Notes: a model not told the origin generated them from the letters alone. A DNA stretch of 25,779 bases from Heyndrickxia sporothermodurans (GCF_016785185.1 NZ_JAEKDY010000046.1), one strand, 5' to 3'. Positions 13,314-20,768 are shown, counted from the stretch's first letter. A program made the numbers and translations.

Positions 13314-13385
13314 GAAAAGCGAAAGCGCCTTGTTCAGCCCCGAAAGTTATTTGATCTCGAAGGACTAGGCGCTGTAGCTAGACAA
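13314..13385. repeat. Dispersed Bacillaceae-type intergenic repeat
   Basis: The 72-bp segment has the blocks GAAAAGCGAAAGCGCC, TTGTTCAGCCCCGA, ATCTCGAAGGACTAGGCGCT and AGCTAGACA. I recall it as a frequent extragenic repeat in many Bacillus-type genomes, here in shortened form. AGCGCCT (13325) and AGGCGCT (13366) form its stem. Family membership is from memory; only one copy is in this window. Confidence 0.6.
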
Positions 13386-13391
13386 ATAGAA

Positions 13392-13428
13392 AAAGCCGGC
13401 CTCCTCAATTTTGGGAAGCCGGCTTTAC
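13392..13428. terminator. Bidirectional terminator between brnQ and the GntR gene
   Basis: AAAGCCGGC (13392-13400) pairs with GCCGGCTTT (13418-13426) with further partial pairing CTCC/GGGA inside. A/T-rich tails lie on both sides, so it can serve brnQ (+) and the GntR gene (-). Confidence 0.85.
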
Positions 13429-14085
13429 TTATTTTAATGAATGGAATTCCTCAATCGCACGGAGCCAGTTTTGGCGCATGACTTGTGCGACTTCGGTTAC
13501 GTTATGATCTTTCATTAAATTGATGATCGTTTGATGTTCATCAATAGATTTTTTAGTTAGAATAATGGAGTTATGAAAAAATAATCTTCTAACATGTGCC
13601 TGTAAATCAGCAACGATGTTGTGTATGTAAGGATTTTTTGCAGTGTCGACAATAATTTGATGAAATTCCTCATCTATTCTTAGTGCAGAAAAATAATTTT
13701 TTGAGTGAATGGCTTCTGCAAATCTTTCATTTGTACGTTCAAGCAATTTAATCACTTCATCATTTAAATGTGAAATGGCTAGTTCGGCCGATAATGCCTG
13801 CAATGAAGCTAACGGAGGAAGCAGATCTTTAATCGATTCTTTCTTCACCTCTGTTACTTGAGTTGCTTTACCGGGATACATTTTTACAAAACCTTGAACT
13901 TCCAGCAATTGCAAGGATTCCCGTATTGGTGTCCGACTTACACCCAATGCTTCTGCCAGCTCGGAGTCGTTTAGTTTTTCACCAGGTTTCAATGTACCTT
14001 CAATAATCCATTGCTGTATTTGGTTGAATGCATTTTCCTTAGCAGATTTGCGTTTAGGCCTCGAATGATTAATCGGTATCGGCAT
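13429..14085 (-). CDS. GntR-family regulator, FadR/FCD subfamily
   Basis: The 218-residue protein has an N-terminal winged helix (residues about 13-80: AFNQIQQWIIEGTLKPGEKL, then ELAEALGVSRTPIRESLQLL). A helical FCD ligand-binding domain follows, with metal-type residues in DEEFHQIIV (about 140-148), QAHVRRLFFH and DEHQTIINLM. FCD regulators usually sense small carboxylates or amino-acid products and repress catabolic or transport genes. The start ATG 14085 follows GAGGGTGA. A palindrome (14122-14133) in its upstream region suggests autorepression. Neighbours that might be targets are brnQ (convergent) and the permease/aminotransferase/SSADH operon 1.4 kb away, but no matching operator was found there, so the link is only positional. 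Confidence 0.88.
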   Translation of the reverse strand: MPIPINHSRPKRKSAKENAFNQIQQWIIEGTLKPGEKLNDSELAEALGVSRTPIRESLQLLEVQGFVKMYPGKATQVTEVKKESIKDLLPPLASLQALSAELAISHLNDEVIKLLERTNERFAEAIHSKNYFSALRIDEEFHQIIVDTAKNPYIHNIVADLQAHVRRLFFHNSIILTKKSIDEHQTIINLMKDHNVTEVAQVMRQNWLRAIEEFHSLK

Positions 14086-14111
14086 GTCGATTCACCCTCA
14101 ATAAAAGTTTT

Positions 14112-14138
14112 ATGTAATATCTACTATATAGTATACAT
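14112..14138. promoter_or_regulatory. Candidate GntR autoregulatory operator
   Basis: TACTATATAGTA (14122-14133) is a perfect 12-bp palindrome inside a wider pair ATGTA (14112-14116) / TACAT (14134-14138), 27 to 53 bases before the GntR start codon. Position and symmetry fit a FadR/VanR-type site. The assignment to this regulator is inferred. Confidence 0.55.
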
Positions 14139-14274
14139 GAAAAATAAAGGGAATGATATGCAATATATTACAAAGGTAATGTGGCTTTATACTTAAGGAA
14201 ATGAAAATTAAGATTGACGAAAAAATATAGATAGAATAGTATGAAAATATGGAATATACACAAGGAGGATTATT

Positions 14275-14292
14275 ATGCCAACAACTTTGTAA
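14275..14292 (+). CDS. Putative five-codon leader peptide (MPTTL) before the acetyltransferase
   Basis: AAGGAGG (14262-14268) lies 6 bases before ATG 14275, which is followed by only CCA ACA ACT TTG and TAA. The stop codon is inside the left arm of a 10-bp inverted repeat (14287-14296 / 14332-14341). A ribosome on this mini-ORF would thus disturb the hairpin. It could be a real leader peptide of an attenuator or the start of a mutated gene; the downstream in-frame codons also look open for about 20 residues. Confidence 0.4.
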   Translation: MPTTL

Positions 14293-14341
14293 TGGTTCAT
14301 TAAAAAATATTTGTTTGCTTGTTTTCATATGACCATTACAA
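14287..14341 (+). promoter_or_regulatory. Inverted repeat overlapping the leader stop codon
   Basis: TTGTAATGGT (14287-14296) and ACCATTACAA (14332-14341) are perfectly complementary, extendable by a G-T and a C-G pair, around a 35-base AT-rich loop. A second short element, CCTC...GAGG, can cover the ribosome binding site of the acetyltransferase (14428-14443). The rest of 14139-14452 shows no gene I can support. Confidence 0.5.
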
Positions 14342-14452
14342 GGGACGCATAGTGATTCTGTTGAAATCCGGCGGATACCTGATAAGGTCATTCCGCATGT
14401 AAAATACAACAATAGCTATTTAGCGTTCCTCTTTAATAGGAGGAATAAATAG

Positions 14453-15010
14453 ATGACTAGTCAGTTTAAAAAGTTTCCAAGCATCGAAACGGAGCGTTTA
14501 ATTTTAAGAGAGCTTACAGTAGAGGATGCTCATAATCTTTATTCATATTACTCAGATCGTGAAATTTCGAAATACTTAGATTGGTTTGGACCGCAATCCG
14601 AAGAACAAGCGATTAAAATGATTCGTTATTGGGCAAAGCAATATCAAGAAGGTACGTTTATGCGTTTTGGAATAGCATTAAAGACCGATAATAAAATTAT
14701 CGGTACGATTCCGATAAACCCCGTCCGTGGGCCTTTTGAATGGAAACTTCCAATTGTTATAGGTTATGAATTATCACGTGTTTATTGGAATCAAGGGCTG
14801 ATGACAGAGGCTTTGAAGGCTGTCATCACGTATGTATTTGAAGAATTAAATAATCATCGTATTATTGCAGAGGTTTTTCCAGAAAATCAAGCTTCGCTGA
14901 AAGTGTTAGAAAAGCTCGGTTTCCAAGAAGAAGGATTGTTAAAGCAGCATTTGTACCATGAAGGAACAAAAACTTGGCATGATGTGATTACATTGGCGCT
15001 ATTAAAATAA
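14453..15010 (+). CDS. GNAT acetyltransferase, RimJ/RimL type
   Basis: The 185-residue protein has the ribosomal-protein-acetyltransferase layout: IETERLILRELTVEDAHNLY (strand 1, helix 1), IALKTDNKIIGTIPINP (strands 3-4), and IGYELSRVYWNQGLMTEALK (acetyl-CoA pyrophosphate loop, the Q/R-x-x-G-x-[GA] equivalent being N-Q-G-L-M). It ends with the motif HRIIAEVFPENQASLKVLEK followed by LGFQEEG. It would move acetyl from acetyl-CoA to an amine on a protein, peptide or small molecule; the substrate is not predictable. The start ATG follows AGGAGG by 9 bases. The upstream mini-ORF and hairpin hint at post-transcriptional control. It is followed by a long imperfect hairpin. Confidence 0.88.
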   Translation: MTSQFKKFPSIETERLILRELTVEDAHNLYSYYSDREISKYLDWFGPQSEEQAIKMIRYWAKQYQEGTFMRFGIALKTDNKIIGTIPINPVRGPFEWKLPIVIGYELSRVYWNQGLMTEALKAVITYVFEELNNHRIIAEVFPENQASLKVLEKLGFQEEGLLKQHLYHEGTKTWHDVITLALLK

Positions 15011-15028
15011 AGAATAAAGTTTAATTAC

Positions 15029-15073
15029 AACCCGAATAATGGTCAAAGATGGAAAGTGACCTATATTCGGGGT
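15029..15073. terminator. Long two-part hairpin after the acetyltransferase gene
   Basis: CCCGAATA (15031-15038) pairs with TATTCGGG (15064-15071), and GGTCA (15041-15045) with TGACC (15057-15061) inside it. There is no T-run, so termination is plausible but not certain. Confidence 0.5.
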
Positions 15074-15109
15074 TAAACTATTGAGAATCTTACAAGTTAA
15101 ATAAATCAA

Positions 15110-15393
15110 AAGTCACTTGAATTATACTGAAAATTTGGTAAAGTTAAATTATAATATTTCTTCGGCCCTAGCCGTTTTACCGCGGAAGGAAGGGAAGAAA
15201 CGGATAATGCATTATTCATATTGACTGTTTAGATCTCATAGCTATTCTTTACAGAGTGGCGTTAATGAATCATGAAGCCAGTCTTTATCACGGAAGTATG
15301 TGATAGGGCTGGCTTTTTTGAATTACAAGAACTTTTTAAAGGAGGATGATGTGTATCTATAAAAATATCAATCCATTAAAAAGTAATAAATAA
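15110..15393 (+). other. Untranslated leader region of the permease operon (structured, with terminator and mini-ORF)
   Basis: A TATAAT with a weak CTGAAA 17 bp upstream lies near 15125-15160. It is followed by a segment with mutually exclusive pairings (CCGTTT with AAACGG, or TTCTTC/CCC with GGGAAGAA, 15162-15210), then a strong terminator. After that comes a perfect AAAGGAGG (15338-15345) with no normal gene, only a 15-codon ORF (15346-15393) whose ATG abuts the binding site. The layout resembles a riboswitch or attenuator leader, but I match it to no known class. A T-box was considered because of ACCGCGG and rejected. Confidence 0.4.
15275..15319 (+). terminator. Intrinsic terminator inside the leader upstream of the permease operon
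   Basis: AAGCCAG (15275-15281) and TATCAC (15286-15291) pair with GTGATA (15300-15305) and CTGGCTT (15309-15315), followed by TTTT. It precedes the permease gene by 150 bases and follows no gene directly. It therefore either ends a small RNA or attenuates the operon. Confidence 0.8.
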
Positions 15394-15468
15394 GATACAA
15401 TTTTCTTTTTTCCTTCGTCTTAGAACTACATACTACCATTATTTTAGTAAGTGGATAGGAGGAATAGG

Positions 15469-16863
15469 ATGTCAAAAAATAACGATTTTAGCAAAGTGTT
15501 ATCACGTGCAGATGTTATTGTACTAGCTTTTGGAGCAATGATTGGTTGGGGCTGGGTCGTCTTATCTGGGGATTGGATTTCAAAGGCTGGATCCCTAGGT
15601 GCAATGATTGCTTTCCTCATTGGGGGCATTATGGTTACCTTTGTTGGACTTGTTTATTCGGAACTCACAACGGCCTTGCCCAAAACGGGAGGTGCCCATC
15701 ATTTTGCTCAAGAGGCATTTGGTCCAAGGGCAGCATTTGCAGTCTCTTGGTCAATTTTATTAGGATATGTATCGGTTGTTGCGTTTGAAGCTGTGGCGTT
15801 GCCAACAGTCATAGAATATATATTTCCTAATTACCAAGTAGGGTATATGTGGACGATTGCCGGCTGGGATGTTTATTTTTCCTGGGTGGCCGTAGGAATG
15901 ATTGGATCGATTATTGTCACTTGGATAAATTTTATTGGGGTAAAACAAGCAGCTGTATTGCAATTAATTTTAACATTATTATTAGCAATTGTTGGTCTTT
16001 TCTTAATTTTTGGTTCCGCTGTTGGTGGTGAAATGAAGAATATGGATCCTCTATTCACAGGAGGGATGGCTGGATTGATGGGTGTAATGATTATGACACC
16101 ATTTATGTTTGTCGGATTTGATGTTATTCCGCAAATGGCCGAGGAGATGAATATCCCGAAAAAAACGGTCGGAAGGGTGCTGCTATTGTCAGTTGCTTTA
16201 GCAGTCCTATGGTATATTTTCATCATTTTAGGTGTGTCCTTATCGTTAAGTGATGGACAGCTGAAGGTATCCAGCCTACCTACTGCCGATGCAATGGGTG
16301 CCGTATTTGGTTCCGCGGTGTTCTCGAAAATTTTAATATTAGGAGGAATTGCTGGGATATTAACTAGTTGGAATGCATTTATTATTGGCGGCAGCCGCGT
16401 AATGTATGCAATGGCTCAAGATGGAATGCTGCCTGGCTGGTTTGGCAAACTTCATCCTAAATATAAAACACCGAAAAATGCCATTTTAGTCATTGGACTA
16501 CTCGCAACGGTCTGTCCGCTTCTTGGGCGGCCCGCTCTTGTTTGGTTGGTTGATGCAGGGGGATTATCTATCGTTATTGCTTACTTTATAGTTTCAGTAT
16601 CCTTTGTTGTTCTTCGAAAAACTCAACCTAATCTGCCGAGGCCATTTCAGGCGGGAAAAAGTAATATTGTTGGAATTTTAGCCTCGATACTAAGCATAGG
16701 TTTTATCGTATTGTATATGCCAGGTATGCCAGCTTCATTAGTTTGGCCATATGAATGGATTATGTTTGGAGCTTGGTGGATTGCTGGTCTCTACTTCTTT
16801 ATGAAAATACCTAAAGTGAAAAGTATCCAAACGATTACTACTGAACAAACATTTAAGGAGTGA
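15469..16863 (+). CDS. APC-superfamily amino acid/amine permease
   Basis: The 464-residue, twelve-span carrier opens with ADVIVLAFGAMIGWGWVVLSG (residues about 14-34). That is the APC motif in span 1, where the usual G-x-G is replaced by I-G-W-G-W. Further landmarks are YSELTTALPKTGGAHHFAQEAFG (the conserved P-x-x-G-G between spans 2 and 3) and FMFVGFDVIPQMAEEMNIPKK after span 6 (the E-E-x-x-x-P-x-K loop typical of amino acid permeases). The start is ATG 15469, 6 bases after AGGAGG. It ends directly before the aminotransferase gene and is co-transcribed with it and with SSADH. Its cargo is probably the substrate of that aminotransferase, such as GABA, beta-alanine or putrescine; this is inferred from context. 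Confidence 0.87.
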   Translation: MSKNNDFSKVLSRADVIVLAFGAMIGWGWVVLSGDWISKAGSLGAMIAFLIGGIMVTFVGLVYSELTTALPKTGGAHHFAQEAFGPRAAFAVSWSILLGYVSVVAFEAVALPTVIEYIFPNYQVGYMWTIAGWDVYFSWVAVGMIGSIIVTWINFIGVKQAAVLQLILTLLLAIVGLFLIFGSAVGGEMKNMDPLFTGGMAGLMGVMIMTPFMFVGFDVIPQMAEEMNIPKKTVGRVLLLSVALAVLWYIFIILGVSLSLSDGQLKVSSLPTADAMGAVFGSAVFSKILILGGIAGILTSWNAFIIGGSRVMYAMAQDGMLPGWFGKLHPKYKTPKNAILVIGLLATVCPLLGRPALVWLVDAGGLSIVIAYFIVSVSFVVLRKTQPNLPRPFQAGKSNIVGILASILSIGFIVLYMPGMPASLVWPYEWIMFGAWWIAGLYFFMKIPKVKSIQTITTEQTFKE

Positions 16864-16869
16864 TTGAAA

Positions 16870-18189
16870 ATGATGAAAACAGATGTCCATGAAATATTGA
16901 TCGACTTAGATAAGAAGCACTTTATCCACCCAACATCTTCTTTAAAACAACAAAATGAAAGCGGTGCAACTTTTATTTTTACGAGTGGAGAAGGTGTTTA
17001 TCTGACCGATACTTCAGGTAAAAGGGTGCTTGAGGGCATGGCTTCGCTTTGGAATGTGAATGTTGGATATGGTCGTAAAGAATTGGCTGAAGCTGCATAT
17101 GACCAAATGACAAAGCTTGCGTTTACGAATTCCTTTTCTTCCATGAGTAATGAACCAGCTATCCGATTGGCTAGTAAGTTAGCAGAGCTTGCACCTGGAA
17201 ATTTAAACGCCGTATTTTTTACATCCGGAGGATCCGAATCAAATGATACAGCATATAAATTGGCTCGCTATTATTGGAAACTTAAGGGACACGCGGAGAA
17301 GAAAAAAATTATTTCTCAAAAGAAAGGCTATCATGGTGTAAATATTGGTGCGACAAGCGCGACAGGAATATCCCCATTCCATTCTTTGACAAATTCTCAT
17401 GCGCCTGATTTTGTTCATGTCGATACTTTTTCTTTAGACTCCCTCCGAGAATGCATTAAAAGAGAAGGTGCGAATCATATCGCTGCATTTATCACTGAGC
17501 CTGTTCAAGGTGCAGGAGGTGTAAATATAGCCCCTGAAGGATATCTACAAGAAGTTCGGAAAATTTGTGATGAGAATAATATTTTGCTTATTGTTGATGA
17601 AGTCATCACTGGTTTTGGTCGTACAGGGAAAATGTTTGCTTGTGAGCATTACGGAGTAACCCCTGACCTAATGTTGTTTGCGAAGGGAGTCACTAGTGGC
17701 TATATTCCACTAGGTGGTGTGATGGTAACGGATACGATTCATCAAGAATTAATTGATTTATCGGAAGGAGTACTTCTTCACGGCTATACGTATAGTGGTC
17801 ATGCGACGGCATGTGCAGTAGGGTTGAAAAATATAGAAATCATTGAAAATGAAAATTTAGTAGAGAATTCAAGAATTATGGGCGAAGAATTGCTAAATGG
17901 CTTTAAGAGTCTTCAAATGGAATTCGATTTTATCGGTGAGGTACGAACCCTCGGTTTAATTGGTGCAATCGAAATGGTTAATCCGGAAACAAATGAACGC
18001 TTTGATACGCTGATTGCTCCACGTGTGAGTGCAGAGGCAGCAAAGAGAGGATTAATTGTTCGGACGGTAGGCTTTGAAGGAATGGATACGGTCGTTTTCT
18101 CGCCGCCGCTTATTATAAATAAACAAGAAATTCATGAACTTATTTCTATTTTGAGAGAAGCATTAATTGCCGTTCAAAAAAGTTTATAG
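16870..18189 (+). CDS. Class III aminotransferase (omega-amino acid / diamine type)
   Basis: A 439-residue PLP enzyme. It has SGGSESNDTAYKLARYYW (PLP phosphate cup), KKGYHGVNIGATSATG, TEPVQGAGGVNIAPEGYL and VDEVITGFGRTGKMFACEHY (with the Asp that contacts the pyridine nitrogen). The Schiff-base lysine is K272 in LFAKGVTSGYIPLGG. The GMASLWNVNVGYGR start resembles omega-amino acid:pyruvate and putrescine:pyruvate aminotransferases rather than ornithine or acetylornithine enzymes. It would convert an omega-amino compound to a semialdehyde for the adjacent dehydrogenase. The start ATG 16870 lies about 9 bases after AAGGAG; a TTG at 16864 is too close to that site. It follows the permease stop by 6 bases. 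GABA, beta-alanine and putrescine cannot be told apart from the sequence alone. Confidence 0.9.
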   Translation: MMKTDVHEILIDLDKKHFIHPTSSLKQQNESGATFIFTSGEGVYLTDTSGKRVLEGMASLWNVNVGYGRKELAEAAYDQMTKLAFTNSFSSMSNEPAIRLASKLAELAPGNLNAVFFTSGGSESNDTAYKLARYYWKLKGHAEKKKIISQKKGYHGVNIGATSATGISPFHSLTNSHAPDFVHVDTFSLDSLRECIKREGANHIAAFITEPVQGAGGVNIAPEGYLQEVRKICDENNILLIVDEVITGFGRTGKMFACEHYGVTPDLMLFAKGVTSGYIPLGGVMVTDTIHQELIDLSEGVLLHGYTYSGHATACAVGLKNIEIIENENLVENSRIMGEELLNGFKSLQMEFDFIGEVRTLGLIGAIEMVNPETNERFDTLIAPRVSAEAAKRGLIVRTVGFEGMDTVVFSPPLIINKQEIHELISILREALIAVQKSL

Positions 18190-18201
18190 GAGGGGAAGAC
18201 A

Positions 18202-19653
18202 ATGTTAATTGGACAAAAGGAAAAAGGAATATTTATAAACGGGGAATGGCGTGAAGCTTATTCCGGTACTTATCGGACGATTACAAACCCAGCGACATTA
18301 GAAAAGCTGACGGAAATATCGTATGGAGGAAAGGAGGATGCTCTAGAAGCCATTGAGGAAGCAAAAGCTGCTTTTCCTTCTTGGTCGAAACGAACGGCTA
18401 GAGAACGCTCGAGATTTTTGTACAAAGCATATGAAAAGATGCTTGAAAATAAAGAACAGCTTGCACAAATTTTAACGTCTGAACAAGGGAAACCGCTATC
18501 AGAAGCTCGAACTGAAATTGAATCAGCAGCGAGTTACTTGTTGTGGTATGCCGAGGAAGCAAATCGCATATATGGTGAAATCATTCCACCATCCAACTCA
18601 AAAAAGCGGTCACTTGTTATTCCACAAGCGATCGGCGTAATTGCTGCGATCACACCATGGAATTTCCCTGCATCAATGGTGACTCGAAAACTTGGACCTT
18701 CTTTAGCGGCCGGTTGTACTGTTGTCTTAAAGCCCGCTTCACAAACACCGTTAACGGCGATGGCCATCGTGAAAATTTTCGAAGAAGTAGGTCTTCCAAA
18801 AGGAGTTTTAAATTTAGTCGCAGGTGACGCCAGAGCTATTGGAGAGGCGTTGACGCACAGTCCGGATGTCCGGTTAATTACTTTTACTGGATCAACAGAA
18901 GTGGGAAGAGACCTAATGAAAAATAGTGCCCAGCATATTAAAAAATTATCACTAGAGTTAGGTGGACACGCACCAATTCTAGTTCTAGAAGATGCGAATC
19001 TTGAAACAGCTGTCGATTTAACAATCGCAAGTAAATTTAGAAACTGTGGCCAAACATGCATTTGTGCGAACAGAGTCTATGTACATCAGAATATCGCAGA
19101 AGAATTTATCGAAAAACTATCGGCAAAAGTAAGGAACCTTAAAATCGGTAATGGAAATGAGGATTCAACAGTTATCGGTCCAATGATTGACCGAAATGCT
19201 GTGGAAAAAGTAACAGAACATGTCGAGGATGCTTTGAAACATGGTGCTTCGATTGTAGCTGGGGGTAAGGAATGGGATGGAGGATTAGGCGGTCATTTCT
19301 ATGAACCTACTGTCCTTGTAGATGTAAATGAACGAATGAAAGTTATGAACGAAGAAACATTCGGACCTGTTTTGCCCATTGAAACATTTGACTCATTAGA
19401 AGAAGTTATTGAAAAAGCGAATCAGCTTTCATATGGTTTAGCTGCTTATGTTATGACGGAAAGTACGAACCGTCTATTTCAACTGACAGAAGCATTAGAA
19501 TACGGAATAATTGGAGTAAATGATGTTTTTCCAGCAACAGCCGAGGCGCCATTTGGGGGAATAAAGGAATCAGGATTTGGAAAAGAAGGTGGAAAGGAAG
19601 GAATACTAGAGTTTGTTGAAATGAAGTATGTTTCGATAGGTATAACGAAATAA
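18202..19653 (+). CDS. gabD: NAD(P)-dependent succinate-semialdehyde dehydrogenase
   Basis: A 483-residue aldehyde dehydrogenase, close to the usual SSADH length. It shows ITPWNFPASMVTRKLGPSLA (cofactor-binding strand), FTGSTEVGRDLM, catalytic Glu252 in LELGGHAPILVL and the nucleophile Cys286 in NCGQTCICANR. It ends APFGGIKESGFGKEGG and EFVEMKYVSIGI, a C-terminus like GabD. It would oxidise the semialdehyde made by the aminotransferase to succinate, or to malonate or 4-guanidino/amino acids if the substrate differs. It starts 12 bases after the aminotransferase stop, behind AGGAGGGGAAG, and ends the operon. The specific assignment to SSADH rests on overall resemblance and context. A related semialdehyde substrate remains possible. 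Confidence 0.88.
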   Translation: MLIGQKEKGIFINGEWREAYSGTYRTITNPATLEKLTEISYGGKEDALEAIEEAKAAFPSWSKRTARERSRFLYKAYEKMLENKEQLAQILTSEQGKPLSEARTEIESAASYLLWYAEEANRIYGEIIPPSNSKKRSLVIPQAIGVIAAITPWNFPASMVTRKLGPSLAAGCTVVLKPASQTPLTAMAIVKIFEEVGLPKGVLNLVAGDARAIGEALTHSPDVRLITFTGSTEVGRDLMKNSAQHIKKLSLELGGHAPILVLEDANLETAVDLTIASKFRNCGQTCICANRVYVHQNIAEEFIEKLSAKVRNLKIGNGNEDSTVIGPMIDRNAVEKVTEHVEDALKHGASIVAGGKEWDGGLGGHFYEPTVLVDVNERMKVMNEETFGPVLPIETFDSLEEVIEKANQLSYGLAAYVMTESTNRLFQLTEALEYGIIGVNDVFPATAEAPFGGIKESGFGKEGGKEGILEFVEMKYVSIGITK

Positions 19654-19714
19654 ACATTTCAGGTCAAAGCAGGAAAAAATCTAGCGATAGAGAATCTGTC
19701 TTAACAAAGCATAA

Positions 19715-19736
19715 AATGACAGGATAGAAAGTCATT
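19715..19736. promoter_or_regulatory. Dyad upstream of the AraC/GyrI regulator
   Basis: AATGAC (19715-19720) and GTCATT (19731-19736) form a 6-bp dyad with a 10-bp spacer, 34 bases before the start codon and downstream of a TTAACA (19701 area). Could be an operator; weak evidence. Confidence 0.3.
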
Positions 19737-19769
19737 CCCCTTTTAGAATGTTAGTAAGGAGTGAGCGAT

Positions 19770-20630
19770 ATGGCATGGGTGGAATCATTACAAAAGGCGA
19801 TTAACTACATGGAAGAGCATTTGCTTGAGGAGATAACAATTGATGATATAGCTAACCAAGCTAACGCTTCAACATTTCACTTTCAGCGAACATTTTCAGT
19901 GCTAACTGATGTCTCCGTAGGTGAATATCTTCGTCGGAGACGCTTAACACTAGCAGCTGAAGAATTAGCAAAAACAAATGCTAAAATTATTGAGCTCGCC
20001 TATAAGTATGGCTACGACACTCCCGAGGCTTTCGCCAAAGCTTTTCGTAAGCAACACGGGGTTACTCCAAGTGAAGCACGTAAAGGCATTGGAAAGCTGA
20101 AATCTTATAACCGCCTGATGATACAGGTGAATCTGAAAGGGGTAGAACCAATGAAGTACAGTATTGTTAAGAAAGATGCATTTCAAATCGTCGGGATTAA
20201 GCGAGAATTTTCATATGCAAACGGTGAAAATCTTGTCGGTATTCCGAAGTTTTGGGACGAAGTCAATGCAAATGGAACAGATGACGAGCTATTCAAGGTA
20301 AACAATGGTCCGGTTAATGGGGTGCTAGGTGTCTGCGTCGATAATGGTTCAACGCGGCCGCAACAAATGGATTACTGGATCGCTGCTGCCCATGATGGTG
20401 ATGTTCCTGATAAATTTGAAAAACTGGAGATCCCTGCTTCCAAATGGGCTGTATTTGAAGTTCACGGTCCAATGCCTGATGCCATGCAAAAAGTGTGGAA
20501 ACAGATTTTTTCGGAATGGTTCCCATCCAGTGGCTATCAACATGCGGGGACACCGGAACTGGAAGTATATCCAAATGAAGACGCATTTAGTCCCGATTCC
20601 TATTCTGAAATTTGGATTCCGGTAAAATAA
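19770..20630 (+). CDS. AraC-family regulator fused to a GyrI-like effector-binding domain
   Basis: Residues 1-110 form the paired helix-turn-helix (LLEEITIDDIANQANASTFH, FQRTFSVL, then IIELAYKYGYDTPEAFAKAF and GVTPSEARK). Residues about 125-286 are a GyrI/Rob-type ligand domain (MKYSIVKKDAFQIVGIKREF, MDYWIAAAHDGD, KWAVFEVHGPMPDAMQKVWK, then an EIWIPVK end strand). This architecture is used by multidrug-sensing activators that bind hydrophobic compounds. The start is ATG 19770; a GTG at 19761 overlaps the AAGGAG binding site and is unlikely. The stop is followed by a strong terminator, so it is monocistronic. Its neighbour, a MarR/ABC-exporter operon, would be a reasonable target, but no shared operator was found. 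Confidence 0.92.
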   Translation: MAWVESLQKAINYMEEHLLEEITIDDIANQANASTFHFQRTFSVLTDVSVGEYLRRRRLTLAAEELAKTNAKIIELAYKYGYDTPEAFAKAFRKQHGVTPSEARKGIGKLKSYNRLMIQVNLKGVEPMKYSIVKKDAFQIVGIKREFSYANGENLVGIPKFWDEVNANGTDDELFKVNNGPVNGVLGVCVDNGSTRPQQMDYWIAAAHDGDVPDKFEKLEIPASKWAVFEVHGPMPDAMQKVWKQIFSEWFPSSGYQHAGTPELEVYPNEDAFSPDSYSEIWIPVK

Positions 20631-20636
20631 GATGTG

Positions 20637-20668
20637 AAAAAATCCTTTCAAAACGAAAGGATTTTTTT
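20637..20668 (+). terminator. Strong intrinsic terminator after the AraC gene
   Basis: AATCCTTTC (20641-20649) pairs with GAAAGGATT (20655-20663) around AAAAC, followed by a T-run to 20668. Confidence 0.92.
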
Positions 20669-20669
20669 C

Positions 20670-20698
20670 TTGACTATGGTTATTCATCAGAGTAAATT
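20670..20698 (+). promoter_or_regulatory. Promoter of the MarR/ABC exporter operon
   Basis: TTGACT (20670-20675), 17 bp, TAAATT (20693-20698). The expected transcript start (about 20705) falls just before a 9-bp dyad at 20714-20737. Confidence 0.65.
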
Positions 20699-20713
20699 AA
20701 TATTTATCATTGT

Positions 20714-20737
20714 GAATAGTTCATAATGGAACAATTC
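20714..20737. promoter_or_regulatory. Candidate MarR operator
   Basis: GAATAGTTC (20714-20722) and GAACAATTC (20729-20737) are inverted copies with one mismatch, separated by 6 bases and placed between the promoter and the MarR start. This is the usual place for autorepression by a MarR dimer. Confidence 0.6.
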
Positions 20738-20768
20738 TAAATTGGATAAAAGGAGCGATAAAGATCAA

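Noticed and set aside
14110..14412. 100-residue minus-strand open frame upstream of the acetyltransferase
   Set aside because: Cys/Ile/Ser-rich random-looking product without a ribosome binding site; it covers the GntR operator and leader elements.
15145..15320. T-box leader, suggested by ACCGCGG followed by a terminator
   Set aside because: The full GGGTGGNACCGCG box, the AGTA-type specifier loop motifs and an antiterminator overlapping the terminator are not present. The following genes are not aminoacyl-tRNA or biosynthesis genes.
18534..19061. 175-residue open frame antisense to gabD
   Set aside because: Lies wholly inside a well-conserved dehydrogenase gene and has no recognisable domain or ribosome binding site; shadow frame.
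20314..20687. Several overlapping open frames of 90-112 residues on both strands inside the AraC/GyrI gene
   Set aside because: All fall within the clearly conserved effector-binding domain coding sequence and carry no motifs of their own.
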